A DNA stretch of 64,000 nt from Flavobacteriales bacterium UBA6693 (lineage in GTDB: Bacteria; Bacteroidota; Bacteroidia; Flavobacteriales; Weeksellaceae): contig DKJL01000006.1 of the NCBI GenBank assembly GCA_002454815.1, positions 489,255-553,254 on the forward strand, in the 5' to 3' direction. The stretch's first letter is position 1, and each line of letters begins with the position of its first letter. The notes beneath the pieces were generated by a model. The model did no database searches. It was given only the letters and a program-made list of their open reading frames with translations, and was not told where the DNA came from. Shown here piece by piece: positions 51,780 to 60,657 of the stretch. A program made the position numbers and the translations under genes.

Positions 51780-52439
51780 ATGAATGCACTGCTAGAATCT
51801 TTGCAATTTTTATTGGATCCAGACTGGATGATGAAAAACGGCGGCTTATATTTAGTTCTGTTGATTTTATTTATAGAAACAGGAATCATAATTGGTTTTT
51901 TTCTACCTGGTGATCCGCTGTTATTTATTGCAGGAATGGTGATTTCCTCTGCTACTGAAACTCCCTACCCGTTTGACAACGCACTTTTTAATCTTTTGTT
52001 TTGGATGCTATTATTTACAATTTCCACAATAATGGGAAACTTTTTTGGCTATTGGTTTGGCAATAAATTCAAACACATTGTAAACAGAACAGAAGACACT
52101 TGGTTTCTGAAGAGAAAACATGTTCAGACCGCACATGATTTTTATGAAAAAAGAGGAGGGTTTGCCATTGCCATCGCACGTTTCCTACCCATTCTAAGAA
52201 CCTTTGCTCCAATCATTGCGGGCACAGTGGAGATGAACTTTAAGAAGTTTGCAATTTTTAATATTATCGGCGCAATTGTTTGGGTAGGCAGCATTACCTC
52301 TTTAGGTTACCTATTGGGCGATATTCCGTTCGTTAAAGATCATTTGGAATTTATTATAATAGGGTTAGTCGTCATCGTAACCGCCCCGGTGCTCATTAAA
52401 TTAATCAACAAAAAAGAAAACAACAAACAAACTGTTTAA
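51780..52439 (+). CDS. DedA-family membrane protein
   Basis: A 219-residue DedA/VTT-domain protein with about five membrane segments. The motif FIETGIIIGFFLPGDPLLFI near residue 32 and the conserved RFLPILRTFAPIIAGTVEM near residue 140 are hallmarks. DedA proteins help recycle or flip polyprenyl phosphate or phospholipid and affect tolerance to cationic compounds. The start ATG at 51780 is preferred over an upstream GTG. The zinc-ribbon and TerC genes follow on the same strand at short distance. Confidence 0.92.
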   Translation: MNALLESLQFLLDPDWMMKNGGLYLVLLILFIETGIIIGFFLPGDPLLFIAGMVISSATETPYPFDNALFNLLFWMLLFTISTIMGNFFGYWFGNKFKHIVNRTEDTWFLKRKHVQTAHDFYEKRGGFAIAIARFLPILRTFAPIIAGTVEMNFKKFAIFNIIGAIVWVGSITSLGYLLGDIPFVKDHLEFIIIGLVVIVTAPVLIKLINKKENNKQTV

Positions 52440-52459
52440 TATAAAAAAAATAGCGAACT

Positions 52460-52744
52460 ATGAAATGTCCAAATTGTAATGTGAATTTAGTAATGGCAGA
52501 CCGTAGCGGAATTGAAATTGATTACTGCCCGGATTGTCGTGGGGTCTGGTTAGACCGTGGTGAACTTGATAAAATCATCGAACGCTCCGTTCAGCAACCA
52601 CCCGCTCAACAAACCCCAATTCCCCAGCGAAATAATTACCCGAATCAAGAACGATATTATTCCGAAAAAGATAGATATTATTCTGATAAGGATAAATACT
52701 ACAAAAAGAAAAAGGGACTGTTAGGTGATTTATTTGATTTTTAA
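52460..52744 (+). CDS. TFIIB-type zinc-ribbon protein
   Basis: A 94-residue protein with a C4 zinc ribbon, MKCPNCNVNLV and IDYCPDCRGVWLDRGELDKI, as in the zf-TFIIB family of small bacterial proteins. The C-terminal half is Tyr/Lys/Asp rich (DRYYSDKDKYYKKKK) and low complexity. Function is unknown. It lies 20 nt after dedA and 23 nt before terC, probably in one operon. Confidence 0.88.
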   Translation: MKCPNCNVNLVMADRSGIEIDYCPDCRGVWLDRGELDKIIERSVQQPPAQQTPIPQRNNYPNQERYYSEKDRYYSDKDKYYKKKKGLLGDLFDF

Positions 52745-52767
52745 ATTCAAATTTTAATTAAGAATTT

Positions 52768-53712
52768 ATGATAGTTTGGATCATATTTATTGCCGTGGTC
52801 GTTTTTGCCTTGATTTTAGATCTAGGGGTCTTCAATAGAAAACCTCACGAAATAAAAACAAAAGAAGCGGCAATTTGGACCAGTGTTTGGGTAACGTGTG
52901 CGCTGCTTTTTTCAGGAGTAGTTTATCTTTCTTTTGAAAACAATTGGATCGAAAACCCAACTAACCTCACTCCAACAAATGCAGTCTTAAAATTTGTTAC
53001 TGGTTATTTAATCGAACTTTCTTTGAGCGTTGACAATATTTTCATCATTGCACTTATCTTTTCCTCTTTTGCGATTCCGAAAAAATATCAGCATGAAGTA
53101 CTCTTCTACGGCGTATTGGGGGCTATCGTTTTCAGAGCAATAATGATCGTTTTTGGTGTAGCGCTGATCACAGAGTTTAGTTGGATGATTTATGTCTTTG
53201 GTGTATTCTTGATCCTGACTGCGCTAAAAATGCTGTTCAGTCACGGCAAACAAAAAGATCCGAAAGATTTTAAAATTTATAAGTGGATTGCTAAAATATA
53301 TCCTGTTACCAACATCATTGAAGGCGATAAGTTCTTTGTTGTTAAAAACGGTATAAAACATGCGACGCCTTTATTTGTTGCATTAATTATCATTGAATTA
53401 ACAGATGTGTTTTTTGCGATTGACAGTATTCCGGCGATTTTAGCAATTACAGCAGACCCGTTTATTGTATTTACTTCAAATATTCTGGCCATAATGGGAT
53501 TACGATCGATGTACTTTTTGGTAGTTGGTATGTTGGATAAATTTAAATATATCAATTACAGTTTGGTCGTCATTCTAGCATTTGTGGGAATTAAAATGAT
53601 CATTTCTCATCAGGTAGAAATCCCGGAGTGGCTTTCGCTTGGTGTCATAGTTGTTTCGCTCGCGGCAGGAATGCTGGCTTCCAAATTGATAAAAGATGCC
53701 GAAATTGAATAA
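52768..53712 (+). CDS. TerC-family integral membrane protein
   Basis: A 314-residue TerC/Alx-like protein with about nine membrane helices. Conserved acidic motifs are GYLIELSLSVDNIFIIALIF near residue 75 and LIIIELTDVFFAIDSIPAIL near residue 207. Family members are linked to tellurite resistance and to manganese export during metalation of exoproteins. It ends the dedA-zinc ribbon-terC unit at a terminator shared with the convergent gene. Confidence 0.93.
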   Translation: MIVWIIFIAVVVFALILDLGVFNRKPHEIKTKEAAIWTSVWVTCALLFSGVVYLSFENNWIENPTNLTPTNAVLKFVTGYLIELSLSVDNIFIIALIFSSFAIPKKYQHEVLFYGVLGAIVFRAIMIVFGVALITEFSWMIYVFGVFLILTALKMLFSHGKQKDPKDFKIYKWIAKIYPVTNIIEGDKFFVVKNGIKHATPLFVALIIIELTDVFFAIDSIPAILAITADPFIVFTSNILAIMGLRSMYFLVVGMLDKFKYINYSLVVILAFVGIKMIISHQVEIPEWLSLGVIVVSLAAGMLASKLIKDAEIE

Positions 53713-53738
53713 ACTGTTTAAACTTAACTTTTAGAAAT

Positions 53739-53765
53739 AATGCGGAATTTAATTCCGCATTTTCT
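53739..53765. terminator. Terminator between terC and the TVP38 gene
   Basis: AATGCGGAATT (53739-53749) and AATTCCGCATT (53751-53761) are exact complements, followed by T-rich sequence on the plus strand. Confidence 0.75.
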
Positions 53766-53774
53766 GTTATCAAA

Positions 53775-54473
53775 TTATCGTAGACCAGATTTTCTCTTTT
53801 TGTCCCACCAAATATATCCGCCAAAAATAATCACACTGACGACAGAACCATAAAGCAATCCGGTTTTTAGAGAGTCAATATTTTTACCGGTTATGGCAAT
53901 TAATAAAATTAAAGGTGCAATTCCTACAGCAGTAGCGCTGATAAATTTCCAGTAGGTCATTTTGAGAATTCCCGCCACAAAACTAATGGCATCGTTGGAT
54001 AAAAATGGATTAATACGTGTTATAACAATAGCCCAAAATCCATAATCATTAATAAATTCCGTTATTTTTTCGGTAGTTTTTTCTCCTAATAACCGTTCAA
54101 TAAATGATAATCCCAAATACTTTCCGATTGCATATCCTACAGATGAAGCCAGGAGTACGGCAGCAAAGTTGATAATGCTGCCCCAAACAGGTCCGAACGC
54201 TAGAATAGCAACAATCATTAATAAAATGGTGGGAATCACAAGCAAGAACATCTGGATGATCATTGCTAAAATAATCACAACTGGCCCTAGCCATCCAAAA
54301 CCTTCTACCCATTGTTTAATCTGCGTTTTGTCATCACTGGTGAGTATATTCCAAGCCTCATTAAAAAATTGTTTTACGGAAGGCATTATAAAATAAAGAG
54401 ACACCAAAATAGTCACGAATACAATTGAAAAATAAAGTGGTAATCTGCTTTTTTTTGAAAAATTTTCACTCAT
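53775..54473 (-). CDS. TVP38/TMEM64-family membrane protein
   Basis: A 232-residue VTT-domain (SNARE-associated) protein with about six membrane helices. The conserved segment AVLLASSVGYAIGKYLGLSF is near residue 105 and FWAIVITRINPFLSNDAISF is near residue 146. It is the second VTT-type protein in the accessory region, distantly related to DedA. A role in phospholipid or undecaprenyl-phosphate translocation is inferred. A PepSY-like lipoprotein gene lies upstream on the same strand. Confidence 0.88.
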   Translation of the reverse strand: MSENFSKKSRLPLYFSIVFVTILVSLYFIMPSVKQFFNEAWNILTSDDKTQIKQWVEGFGWLGPVVIILAMIIQMFLLVIPTILLMIVAILAFGPVWGSIINFAAVLLASSVGYAIGKYLGLSFIERLLGEKTTEKITEFINDYGFWAIVITRINPFLSNDAISFVAGILKMTYWKFISATAVGIAPLILLIAITGKNIDSLKTGLLYGSVVSVIIFGGYIWWDKKRKSGLR

Positions 54474-54531
54474 TGATATTGGAGATAATCTATTGGAATT
54501 TTAAATTTTAATTTCTTTCAAATTAAAGTTT

Positions 54532-54978
54532 TTATTCCCAATATTTAGTGTCACTCAATTCTTTGCCATTAGCATTCAAAACCATCTTTTTATCTGTAAA
54601 AAACCCGTCAAGTTCTATTTGAAAATATTTAGATTTTCCCTCCACAATGTACTCTGCATCGTCCCATTTTTCCTTTGGATAATTTTGTGCAAGAAAAGTT
54701 TTTATACCTTGAGGTATTTGGGTTCCATCAATTCTGTGTTTGTATTTAAGCAAATTGCCCGAACGGTCTAAAAGAGCGTCATGATCTACATTTTCAATTT
54801 CAAAACTAACTTCGTAAGCATCATTTATTAATTCCCAATCTAAATCTTTTGCCTGGGCAAAATTACTTTTAAAAGTGTTTTGTACAATTGATGGAACTTC
54901 CGATGTTGGGATTTCATTTTCACAGGAAACGAAAATAAAGCAGATAAAAAGTGCTGTAAATAATTTTAACTTAGACAT
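54532..54978 (-). CDS. PepSY-like lipoprotein
   Basis: A 148-residue lipoprotein with lipobox IFVSC near residue 19. The mature part holds two BLIP/PepSY-like repeats: VQNTFKSNFAQAKDLDWELI, ending in VSFEIEN, then IKTFLAQNYPKEKWDDAEYI, ending in FQIELDG. Such proteins are secreted and often encoded beside two-component systems in Bacteroidota. The histidine kinase gene is next upstream. A similar protein is encoded on the other side of that system at 57146, so the pair may be its targets or periplasmic partners. Confidence 0.85.
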   Translation of the reverse strand: MSKLKLFTALFICFIFVSCENEIPTSEVPSIVQNTFKSNFAQAKDLDWELINDAYEVSFEIENVDHDALLDRSGNLLKYKHRIDGTQIPQGIKTFLAQNYPKEKWDDAEYIVEGKSKYFQIELDGFFTDKKMVLNANGKELSDTKYWE

Positions 54979-55050
54979 GTTATTAATTTATTTACCGCAA
55001 ATATGAGATCGAAAACTGTAATGATTTGGGAAAATGTGAGACCGAAAAGT

Positions 55051-56319
55051 TTAATTAAAATTTACAGCAAAGAAGTGCTGTTGATTTTGAAAATGATATT
55101 TTACAGTAAAACCAAATTTTTCAGCAATACTTTTGGAAATAGAAAGACCCAAACCAGTTGAATTTGCAGCATTTCCTATTCTGTGGAAACGCTTAAAAAT
55201 ATCTTCATTCTGTAATGAATCCCCGGATGAATAATTACTTACAATAAAATTGTTGGCAGTTAATTTCATGGTTATTTCACGATCGGATTGTCCGTAAAAA
55301 ATGGCATTTTTTATGAGATTTGAGAATAAAATATAGGTCAGATCCGGATTGATATTTCTAACAGTTTTATGTTTTGTGTCAAAAACGACCTGCTGATTTT
55401 TGTTTTCTGCCATTTCTGAAAAATCTGAAATTATTTTCTCAATAACTGCTTGTAAGTTTACAGATTCACGAGCCTGAAATTGATCATTTTCGATTTTTGA
55501 AATAAGCAAAAGGGAACGGTTGAGTCTCTTTAATCGTTCCAAATTCTCCATTGCCTGTTGTAATTGTGTGGCTTGCGCCTCAGAAAGTGTTTCATCTTCA
55601 AATAGCAGTTCCAATTTATTGATGGCAATAGCGAGCGGAGTTTGCAGTTCGTGACTGGCATTTTCTATAAACTGCTTTTGGTTGGCATAACTTTGTTGAG
55701 TTTTGGTCAGTAGTTTTTCTATACTCTCATTTAACAAAGCAAATTCTTCAATTTTTGTACTTCTATACTGGATTCGTGCCGTTTTTTCGAGTTGATAGGA
55801 TTTCAATTGATCTAATATTACATAAAATGGTTTCCAAACTTTCCGTAAAAAAAGATTATTTAAAACCAGAATGCTTATCACCAAGACCGCATATAAAATG
55901 ATGGTGTATTTTAATAAATTATTAATCTGATCATCTTCCTCTACCATTGATGTAACTAAAGATATTTTGTAGTAGTCGTCATTGTTTTTGAAGATACTTT
56001 CCAATAAGCGTACGGGTTCATAATCCTTTTCATTCACCATGTACATCAACGAATCCTTGTAAATATCTTTAAAACCACGATAATTATTATAATCCACCTG
56101 TTTTATTGTAAATAAATACTCATCATACTGAGGCTTGTTTAAAAGCGATAAATCTTCACTAGCACGAGCGATCAATAGCATTTTTCTGTGTTCCAATCCA
56201 TCATCAATACTGTCATAAATTTCATTAAACATGGCATAATAAAAAATGACTGCCCAAATGGAAAGTAATCCCAAGAGCATGATCGAAAAATAAGTGGATG
56301 TATAATTGAGGAGTTTCAC
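55051..56319 (-). CDS. Sensor histidine kinase
   Basis: A 422-residue membrane histidine kinase. Helices near residues 10-30 and 130-150 enclose a roughly 100-residue periplasmic sensor with no recognised fold. The phosphorylated histidine is in FIENASHELQTPLAIAINKL near residue 213. The ATPase shows the N-box LIKNAIFYG and the G-box NSTGLGLSISKSIAEKFG. It overlaps the response regulator gene by 4 bp. The periplasmic input is unknown. Confidence 0.93.
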   Translation of the reverse strand: MKLLNYTSTYFSIMLLGLLSIWAVIFYYAMFNEIYDSIDDGLEHRKMLLIARASEDLSLLNKPQYDEYLFTIKQVDYNNYRGFKDIYKDSLMYMVNEKDYEPVRLLESIFKNNDDYYKISLVTSMVEEDDQINNLLKYTIILYAVLVISILVLNNLFLRKVWKPFYVILDQLKSYQLEKTARIQYRSTKIEEFALLNESIEKLLTKTQQSYANQKQFIENASHELQTPLAIAINKLELLFEDETLSEAQATQLQQAMENLERLKRLNRSLLLISKIENDQFQARESVNLQAVIEKIISDFSEMAENKNQQVVFDTKHKTVRNINPDLTYILFSNLIKNAIFYGQSDREITMKLTANNFIVSNYSSGDSLQNEDIFKRFHRIGNAANSTGLGLSISKSIAEKFGFTVKYHFQNQQHFFAVNFN

Positions 56320-56993
56320 TTGTTCTGCATTTTATAGCCAATCCCATAAACTGCCTTTATTTCAATATCAGCACCATGAGCATCCAGTTTTTTACGTAGG
56401 TTTTTTATTTGAGAATAGATAAAATCAAAACTGTCTGCCTGATCAATATTGTCGCCCCAGACGTGCTCTGCGAGCGAATTTTTAGTAACCAGTCGGTCTT
56501 TATTCGAAGCAAGATACAGCAAAACAGCATATTCCTTTCGGTTGAGTTCTACATTCTTGTTTTCTATCCTTAAGGTTCGGTTTGAAGTATTAATTAAAGT
56601 GTTTCCGATTTTAATCTCATCATGACCATCAAATTTTTTTCTTCTTAAGATTGCTTTCACACGAGCACTCAGTTCCGCCATATGAAAAGGCTTAGGAAGA
56701 TAGTCGTCAGCACCCAGATCCAAGCCCTGCAGTTTATCATCCAAAGAATCCCTCGCAGAAACAACGATAACGCCGTCCTGAAGTCCTTTGTTTTTAATAT
56801 ATTTGAGAAGTTCCAAACCATTTCCATCTGGAAGATTGATGTCTAACAGAATACAATCGTATTCATAAACACCAATCCGATCTAAAGCCTGCGCATAGTT
56901 TTCAGCAGTTTCTACCAGAAATCCATCAGCCAAAAGGCTTTTGACCATATTTTCAAGCATTTGAACTTCGTCTTCTATTATTAAAATTTTCAT
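56316..56993 (-). CDS. Response regulator, OmpR family
   Basis: A 225-residue regulator. The receiver domain shows the acidic pair IIEDE, the phosphoacceptor aspartate in CILLDINLPDGNG near residue 51, and the lysine in DYLPKPFHMAELSARV. The winged-helix output domain covers about residues 125-225 (VELNRKEYAVLLYLASN). It lies upstream of its kinase in the same transcript. The adjacent divergent PepSY-like gene at 57146 is a plausible target. Confidence 0.95.
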   Translation of the reverse strand: MKILIIEDEVQMLENMVKSLLADGFLVETAENYAQALDRIGVYEYDCILLDINLPDGNGLELLKYIKNKGLQDGVIVVSARDSLDDKLQGLDLGADDYLPKPFHMAELSARVKAILRRKKFDGHDEIKIGNTLINTSNRTLRIENKNVELNRKEYAVLLYLASNKDRLVTKNSLAEHVWGDNIDQADSFDFIYSQIKNLRKKLDAHGADIEIKAVYGIGYKMQNK

Positions 56994-57096
56994 CTAAATA
57001 TAATTGTGATAAAAATACAGTTTAAATCTGTACGGAATTGGAATCGGTAATCCAGTCCCGACAAAACATTTTTATAAAAAAGGTTTGTGTTCCAAA

Positions 57097-57124
57097 TTGT
57101 TTACAGAATCACTTACTACTTTTG
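57097..57124 (+). promoter_or_regulatory. Promoter of the 57146 PepSY-like gene
   Basis: TTG at 57097-57099 and TACTTTTG at 57117-57124 are 17 bp apart, within the range of the Bacteroidota consensus. It lies in the divergent region with the response regulator gene. Confidence 0.55.
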
Positions 57125-57145
57125 GATAAATAAAAAATAGATAAT

Positions 57146-57583
57146 ATGAGAAGTTTAAAAATTTTAGCAATCTTGCTTTTTGCCGGAGGTTTTGCAAATG
57201 CGCAGGACTTAAATTCTGCTGACGTTCCCGCTAATTTAAAAAATACATTCAGCAAAGAATATCCTACTGCTACCGACATTGAGTGGAAAAAAGAATTGGA
57301 TCAGTACAAGGTGGAATTTGAAATTAAGAGAAAAGATCATGAGGTTTGGTATAATGCTTCCGGAACGACGATTAAGAAAGAGCAGGAAATAACAGAAGCA
57401 GAACTTCCACAGGCTATTCGTGCTGTAATTAAGTCCAAATATGGAGGTTACAAAGTGGATGATGTTGAGATTGTTTGGAAAAATAGTATGAAAACCTACG
57501 AAGTAGAACTGGAAAAAGGACACGATGAAAAACACGTTATTTTCGACGACAAGGCGAGAGTTTTAAGTGAAAGAGACCATTAA
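57146..57583 (+). CDS. PepSY-like periplasmic protein
   Basis: A 145-residue protein with a cleavable signal peptide (ending GGFANAQ). Two PepSY/BLIP-like repeats follow: LKNTFSKEYPTATDIEWKKE, ending in YKVEFEIKRKD, and IRAVIKSKYGGYKVDDVEIV, ending in YEVELEKG. The arrangement matches the lipoprotein at 54532, but this copy is soluble. It is divergently transcribed from the two-component genes, suggesting regulation by them. Function is not known. Confidence 0.87.
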   Translation: MRSLKILAILLFAGGFANAQDLNSADVPANLKNTFSKEYPTATDIEWKKELDQYKVEFEIKRKDHEVWYNASGTTIKKEQEITEAELPQAIRAVIKSKYGGYKVDDVEIVWKNSMKTYEVELEKGHDEKHVIFDDKARVLSERDH

Positions 57584-57608
57584 GTTTGGACTTTCAAACG
57601 ATAAATGT

Positions 57609-57637
57609 AAAATCCCGATTTACTTCGGGATTTTTTT
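57609..57637 (+). terminator. Terminator of the PepSY-like gene
   Basis: AAATCCCG (57610-57617) pairs with CGGGATTT (57626-57633), followed by T residues. Confidence 0.88.
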
Positions 57638-57797
57638 GTTGAAGTTTGAAGGAAAAGTTTTGACCCATACCGTACCCTTTTTTGTTCCCATTTCTTTACA
57701 GTATTACTTTTTAGTTTTGTAAAAAATTTGAATCTCAGACGAAAATCAATTACTGAGACCAGATTTTCAGTAATAGATGCCTTCCTATATCTTAAAT

Positions 57798-58487
57798 ATG
57801 AAATTAATTACGAAAAACGTATTCCTTTTTACATTTCTCTTGCTGGGCACTTTCTCCATTTTTGGCCAAGAAAGATTTAATGGCTATTACGAGCCTTATG
57901 TTAAAGTGGGATATGATGTAACCAATAATTTTTCGCAGGAATTCATTGTTGAAAATCGCACGATTTGGTATGACAAAGAAAGAGCGACCTTTGAAATGAA
58001 GCAGGTTGATGTTGCTCATTTTTCTAAATTAAAGCTCAGCGATAAAAATGCCGTAGCAGTGGGGCTGCAGTATCGATTTAGAGAAAACTTTGCAAAAAGT
58101 AGGGAAAACGAATTAAGATTTACAGAAGAATATACTTTCACTACAAAACCTAAAGCGACGGAATTAGAGCATCGGATCCGCGCGGAACAACGTATAACTT
58201 CATCAGAGACTTCGCACCGATTTAGATATAATGTTGCAATCACGCGTTCTTTTAATGGATCTGAAATTAAGAATGGCAACGCTTATATGATCGGTGATTT
58301 GGAGACACTCTTAACTGTAGCGAAAGACACTAAGCCAGAGTATGAGCAAAGAATCGGAGCGGGCGTTGGCTGGCTCTTAAGTGATTTACTGAAAATTGAA
58401 CTTGTGACCGAATACAGATTGAGCGATTTTACACAAAATTTGGTGCACGAATTATACTTTGTCACAGGATTAAAAATTAGTCTGTAA
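57798..58487 (+). CDS. DUF2490 outer-membrane protein
   Basis: A 229-residue protein with a signal peptide ending IFGQ. The mature part has a beta-barrel pattern: FSQEFIVENRTIWYDKERAT, LQYRFRENFAKSRENELRFT and the terminal LVHELYFVTGLKISL. This agrees with DUF2490, a predicted outer-membrane barrel. The charged, Arg/Glu-rich strands are typical. The start ATG at 57798 is used, directly before the signal peptide. It precedes mgtC on the same strand. Confidence 0.82.
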   Translation: MKLITKNVFLFTFLLLGTFSIFGQERFNGYYEPYVKVGYDVTNNFSQEFIVENRTIWYDKERATFEMKQVDVAHFSKLKLSDKNAVAVGLQYRFRENFAKSRENELRFTEEYTFTTKPKATELEHRIRAEQRITSSETSHRFRYNVAITRSFNGSEIKNGNAYMIGDLETLLTVAKDTKPEYEQRIGAGVGWLLSDLLKIELVTEYRLSDFTQNLVHELYFVTGLKISL

Positions 58488-58568
58488 ATCTCGAAAAAAT
58501 TAACGCCGGAATCCATCACTTTTCAGCACCACTCTTGCACATTCAATTAGAATTAAAACACATCAATT

Positions 58569-59102
58569 ATGATTTCTGCTATATTTTTAAGTTCACTGCA
58601 AAACACGGAATTAATTTTAACACGAGTTGGTGATCATCCTGATTTCAGTTTTAGTTTTGATTTTCTTTTTAAAATTCTATTAGCCATTGGAGCGGGACTA
58701 TTGATTGGTATCGAACGGGAATACAAAGGAAAAGATGCAGGATTAAAAACCAATATGCTTGTTGCGGTGGGTTCCTGTGTTTTTGTTTTTTTATCACTTC
58801 AATTCCAAGGTGGAGAATCTTTTGATCCGACTAGGGTTTTGAGTCAAGTTGTAACTGGAATTGGTTTTTTGGGCGCGGGCGTTATTTTAAAGAAAGGTGC
58901 AAATGTGCAAGGTCTTACAACGGCAGCTACAGTTTGGTGCAGCGCCGCCGCAGGTTGTATTGCCGCATTTTACTTAGTAATGGATTTGTTATTATTTACA
59001 GGTACCGTAGTTTTCGTAAATATGATTTTTGGGTATTTAGGAAAAAAAATAGCGCCAGAAGATGATTCTGGTCCTATCCAAATTCCCACTGACAACAATT
59101 AA
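58569..59102 (+). CDS. MgtC/SapB-family membrane protein
   Basis: A 177-residue protein with four or five membrane helices. The conserved motifs GAGLLIGIEREYKGKDAGLK near residue 40 and GIGFLGAGVILKKGANVQGL near residue 98 identify the MgtC family. Relatives affect magnesium homeostasis and survival under acid or host stress. The C-terminal cytoplasmic domain of long MgtC proteins is missing, so this is the short form. A relic of another gene overlaps the sequence just after its stop. Confidence 0.9.
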   Translation: MISAIFLSSLQNTELILTRVGDHPDFSFSFDFLFKILLAIGAGLLIGIEREYKGKDAGLKTNMLVAVGSCVFVFLSLQFQGGESFDPTRVLSQVVTGIGFLGAGVILKKGANVQGLTTAATVWCSAAAGCIAAFYLVMDLLLFTGTVVFVNMIFGYLGKKIAPEDDSGPIQIPTDNN

Positions 59103-59124
59103 GATTTTTCTAAAAAGAAAAGTA

Positions 59125-59231
59125 ATTTCAAGAATATGACTTGATAATTTATACCTTGTCTCCTGTGCGAAACTAAATTGTACTACAGTTATAAAAGCCA
59201 GAAGTAGAAGTGTTGCTTTTTCAAGTCCCAT
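59125..59231 (-). pseudogene. 5-hydroxyisourate hydrolase remnant (N-terminus)
   Basis: The minus strand opens with a signal peptide (MGLEKATLLLLAFITVVQFS, ending FAQ) followed by ETRYKLSSHILEI. LSSHILD/E is the start of the transthyretin-like 5-hydroxyisourate hydrolase fold, which acts in purine catabolism. Homology stops near 59125, where the frame runs into unrelated sequence and over the end of mgtC. The rest of the enzyme is absent, so this is a truncated copy. Confidence 0.6.
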
Positions 59232-59283
59232 TGAAGTTTAAATAAATATTTACTGCTGCGATTTTTGTTTGTTTTGTTGCTAT

Positions 59284-59723
59284 TTAATTTTCTGCTATTT
59301 TTTTTAATTCTTGTAACGCCAATGGAAATGCTTACTTCATATGATCAACGTACTGTTCCATGGTATCAACCCGTACAATGAGCTCTGTTTCGTTCATTAA
59401 TGGTTTTAATTCGTAGCTTTCCAAAGCATTTGTCCATTCTTGGGTATTTGCGTCAATGGGTTGTTCTTCAAAGTTTTTAAGTTCTCCCAAATGTTTAAAA
59501 CCAATATTTCGTTTTCTACGATTTTGTCTAAAATACTTTACATACCCTCACCGTTTGGTGTGAGTAAATGTATTTTGCTGCCTTGTTCAAAACTGTCTGT
59601 CTTGTAGTAATTACCTTCGCCAAAAACGGAATTCCATTTTGTGTAATTTTCCAATTCCCAAAGGTGTTTCCATACTTTTCCTGCGGAAGCATTTATTCTG
59701 ATTTTGAATATTAGGTTTTTCAT
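59284..59723 (-). pseudogene. SRPBCC/AHSA1-family pseudogene
   Basis: The minus strand from ATG 59723 encodes MKNLIFKIRINASAGKVWKH and then LWELENYTKWNSVFGEG, the start of a START-like ligand-binding protein. A TAA (59540-59538) interrupts it. The frame resumes as SILDKIVENEIL, loses one base near 59498 (needed for VFKHLGELKNFEEQP), and goes on as WTNALESYELKPLMNETE. A second stop at 59334-59332 precedes AFPLALQELKKIAEN and the natural stop at 59286-59284. Two nonsense mutations plus one frameshift make it non-functional. Confidence 0.85.
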
Positions 59724-59724
59724 T

Positions 59725-59886
59725 TTACTTGCTTTTGGTTCGTATAAAAATCATAGCAATTGCTGTTGTTACAATTCGCATTATTAAAGCACCGATTGCT
59801 CCTTGTACGGCACGTTTGATACAGTTTCGGAAACTGTTTGCGGAAAAATCAATATCAGCATTTAAAAGGGTGTTCCAAGCATATTT
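59725..59886 (-). pseudogene. Unidentified C-terminal gene relic
   Basis: An open frame of 53 codons without a start begins KYAWNTLLNADIDFSANSFR and ends in ALIMRIVTTAIAMIFIRTKS, a likely membrane helix. It stops 2 nt before the SRPBCC start, as if once in an operon with it. I do not recognise the family. It may be noise, but strand and spacing argue for a relic. Confidence 0.4.
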
Positions 59887-59947
59887 TTAAGTTTGTATAT
59901 ATTTGTATGATTACGCTTCTATTTATGGAGCATTAAAGCGTCTTTTA

Positions 59948-60541
59948 TTGAGCTTATTTTTACATAAAACCACGAACACTTACATAGCAACCGTCATTTA
60001 CTGTCGGCTGCCTCCGCTGTTTCTCGTGTTTATATTTTCGATTCTGAGTGCTCAGTCAGACGGGCTCCAGTCGCCGATAGTTACCTCTGGTTCTCCTACT
60101 ATCATAAGAAGTGATGAAATTCACTCTGTTTACAGTGCTCACACAGGCATTCACCTCATTGGTGACGCACAACTTTTTGCAGGCAAAAAAACATCTGTGT
60201 CGAAAAGTTCCGCAAAACAGTCTAAGATCAAACCAGCGAAAATTAAAAAACGCATTCAAAAAAGCGGGTCCGCAGCTCCACCTCAGCCGCGCATACCCAA
60301 GATGAACAAGTATATCTTTAATCTGAACTCCCATAATGATACTGTATTTTCAACCGGTACGTTACACTACGTTCTCGCTGTTTTAAATAATGTTCCTGCT
60401 GCGAAGGCAATTGCAGCGACACTTTTTACAATCTTTTTGATCCTTTTCTTTTTTTATTCGCGGGTCTTACCCCGCAGAAACAGGGATTCAGATACGCGCT
60501 TTTTTCTGCGTATTGTAAAAGTACGGCCTCCACCCTATTAA
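59948..60541 (+). CDS. Exported hypothetical protein with C-terminal membrane helix
   Basis: A protein of about 197 residues with a hydrophobic N-terminal segment (LPPLFLVFIFSILSAQSDG), a Lys/Ser-rich central part (SVSKSSAKQSKIKPAKIKKR) and a membrane helix near the C-terminus (AKAIAATLFTIFLILFFFYS), followed by basic residues. There is no ATG at the beginning. A TATATTTG box at 59898-59905 makes the TTG at 59903 unlikely, so TTG 59948 is proposed with doubt. It precedes two secreted-protein genes in the same direction and may belong with them. Confidence 0.6.
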   Translation: MSLFLHKTTNTYIATVIYCRLPPLFLVFIFSILSAQSDGLQSPIVTSGSPTIIRSDEIHSVYSAHTGIHLIGDAQLFAGKKTSVSKSSAKQSKIKPAKIKKRIQKSGSAAPPQPRIPKMNKYIFNLNSHNDTVFSTGTLHYVLAVLNNVPAAKAIAATLFTIFLILFFFYSRVLPRRNRDSDTRFFLRIVKVRPPPY

Positions 60542-60657
60542 TTTTTCAGGAAATTTCTTAACAAAATAAGTAGTTTCCCGGCCTAAATTTCCCGGCGGTA
60601 CTAGCGGACAGATTATGCTATGAAACATGCAAAATATTAAAATCAAACATACTTAAA

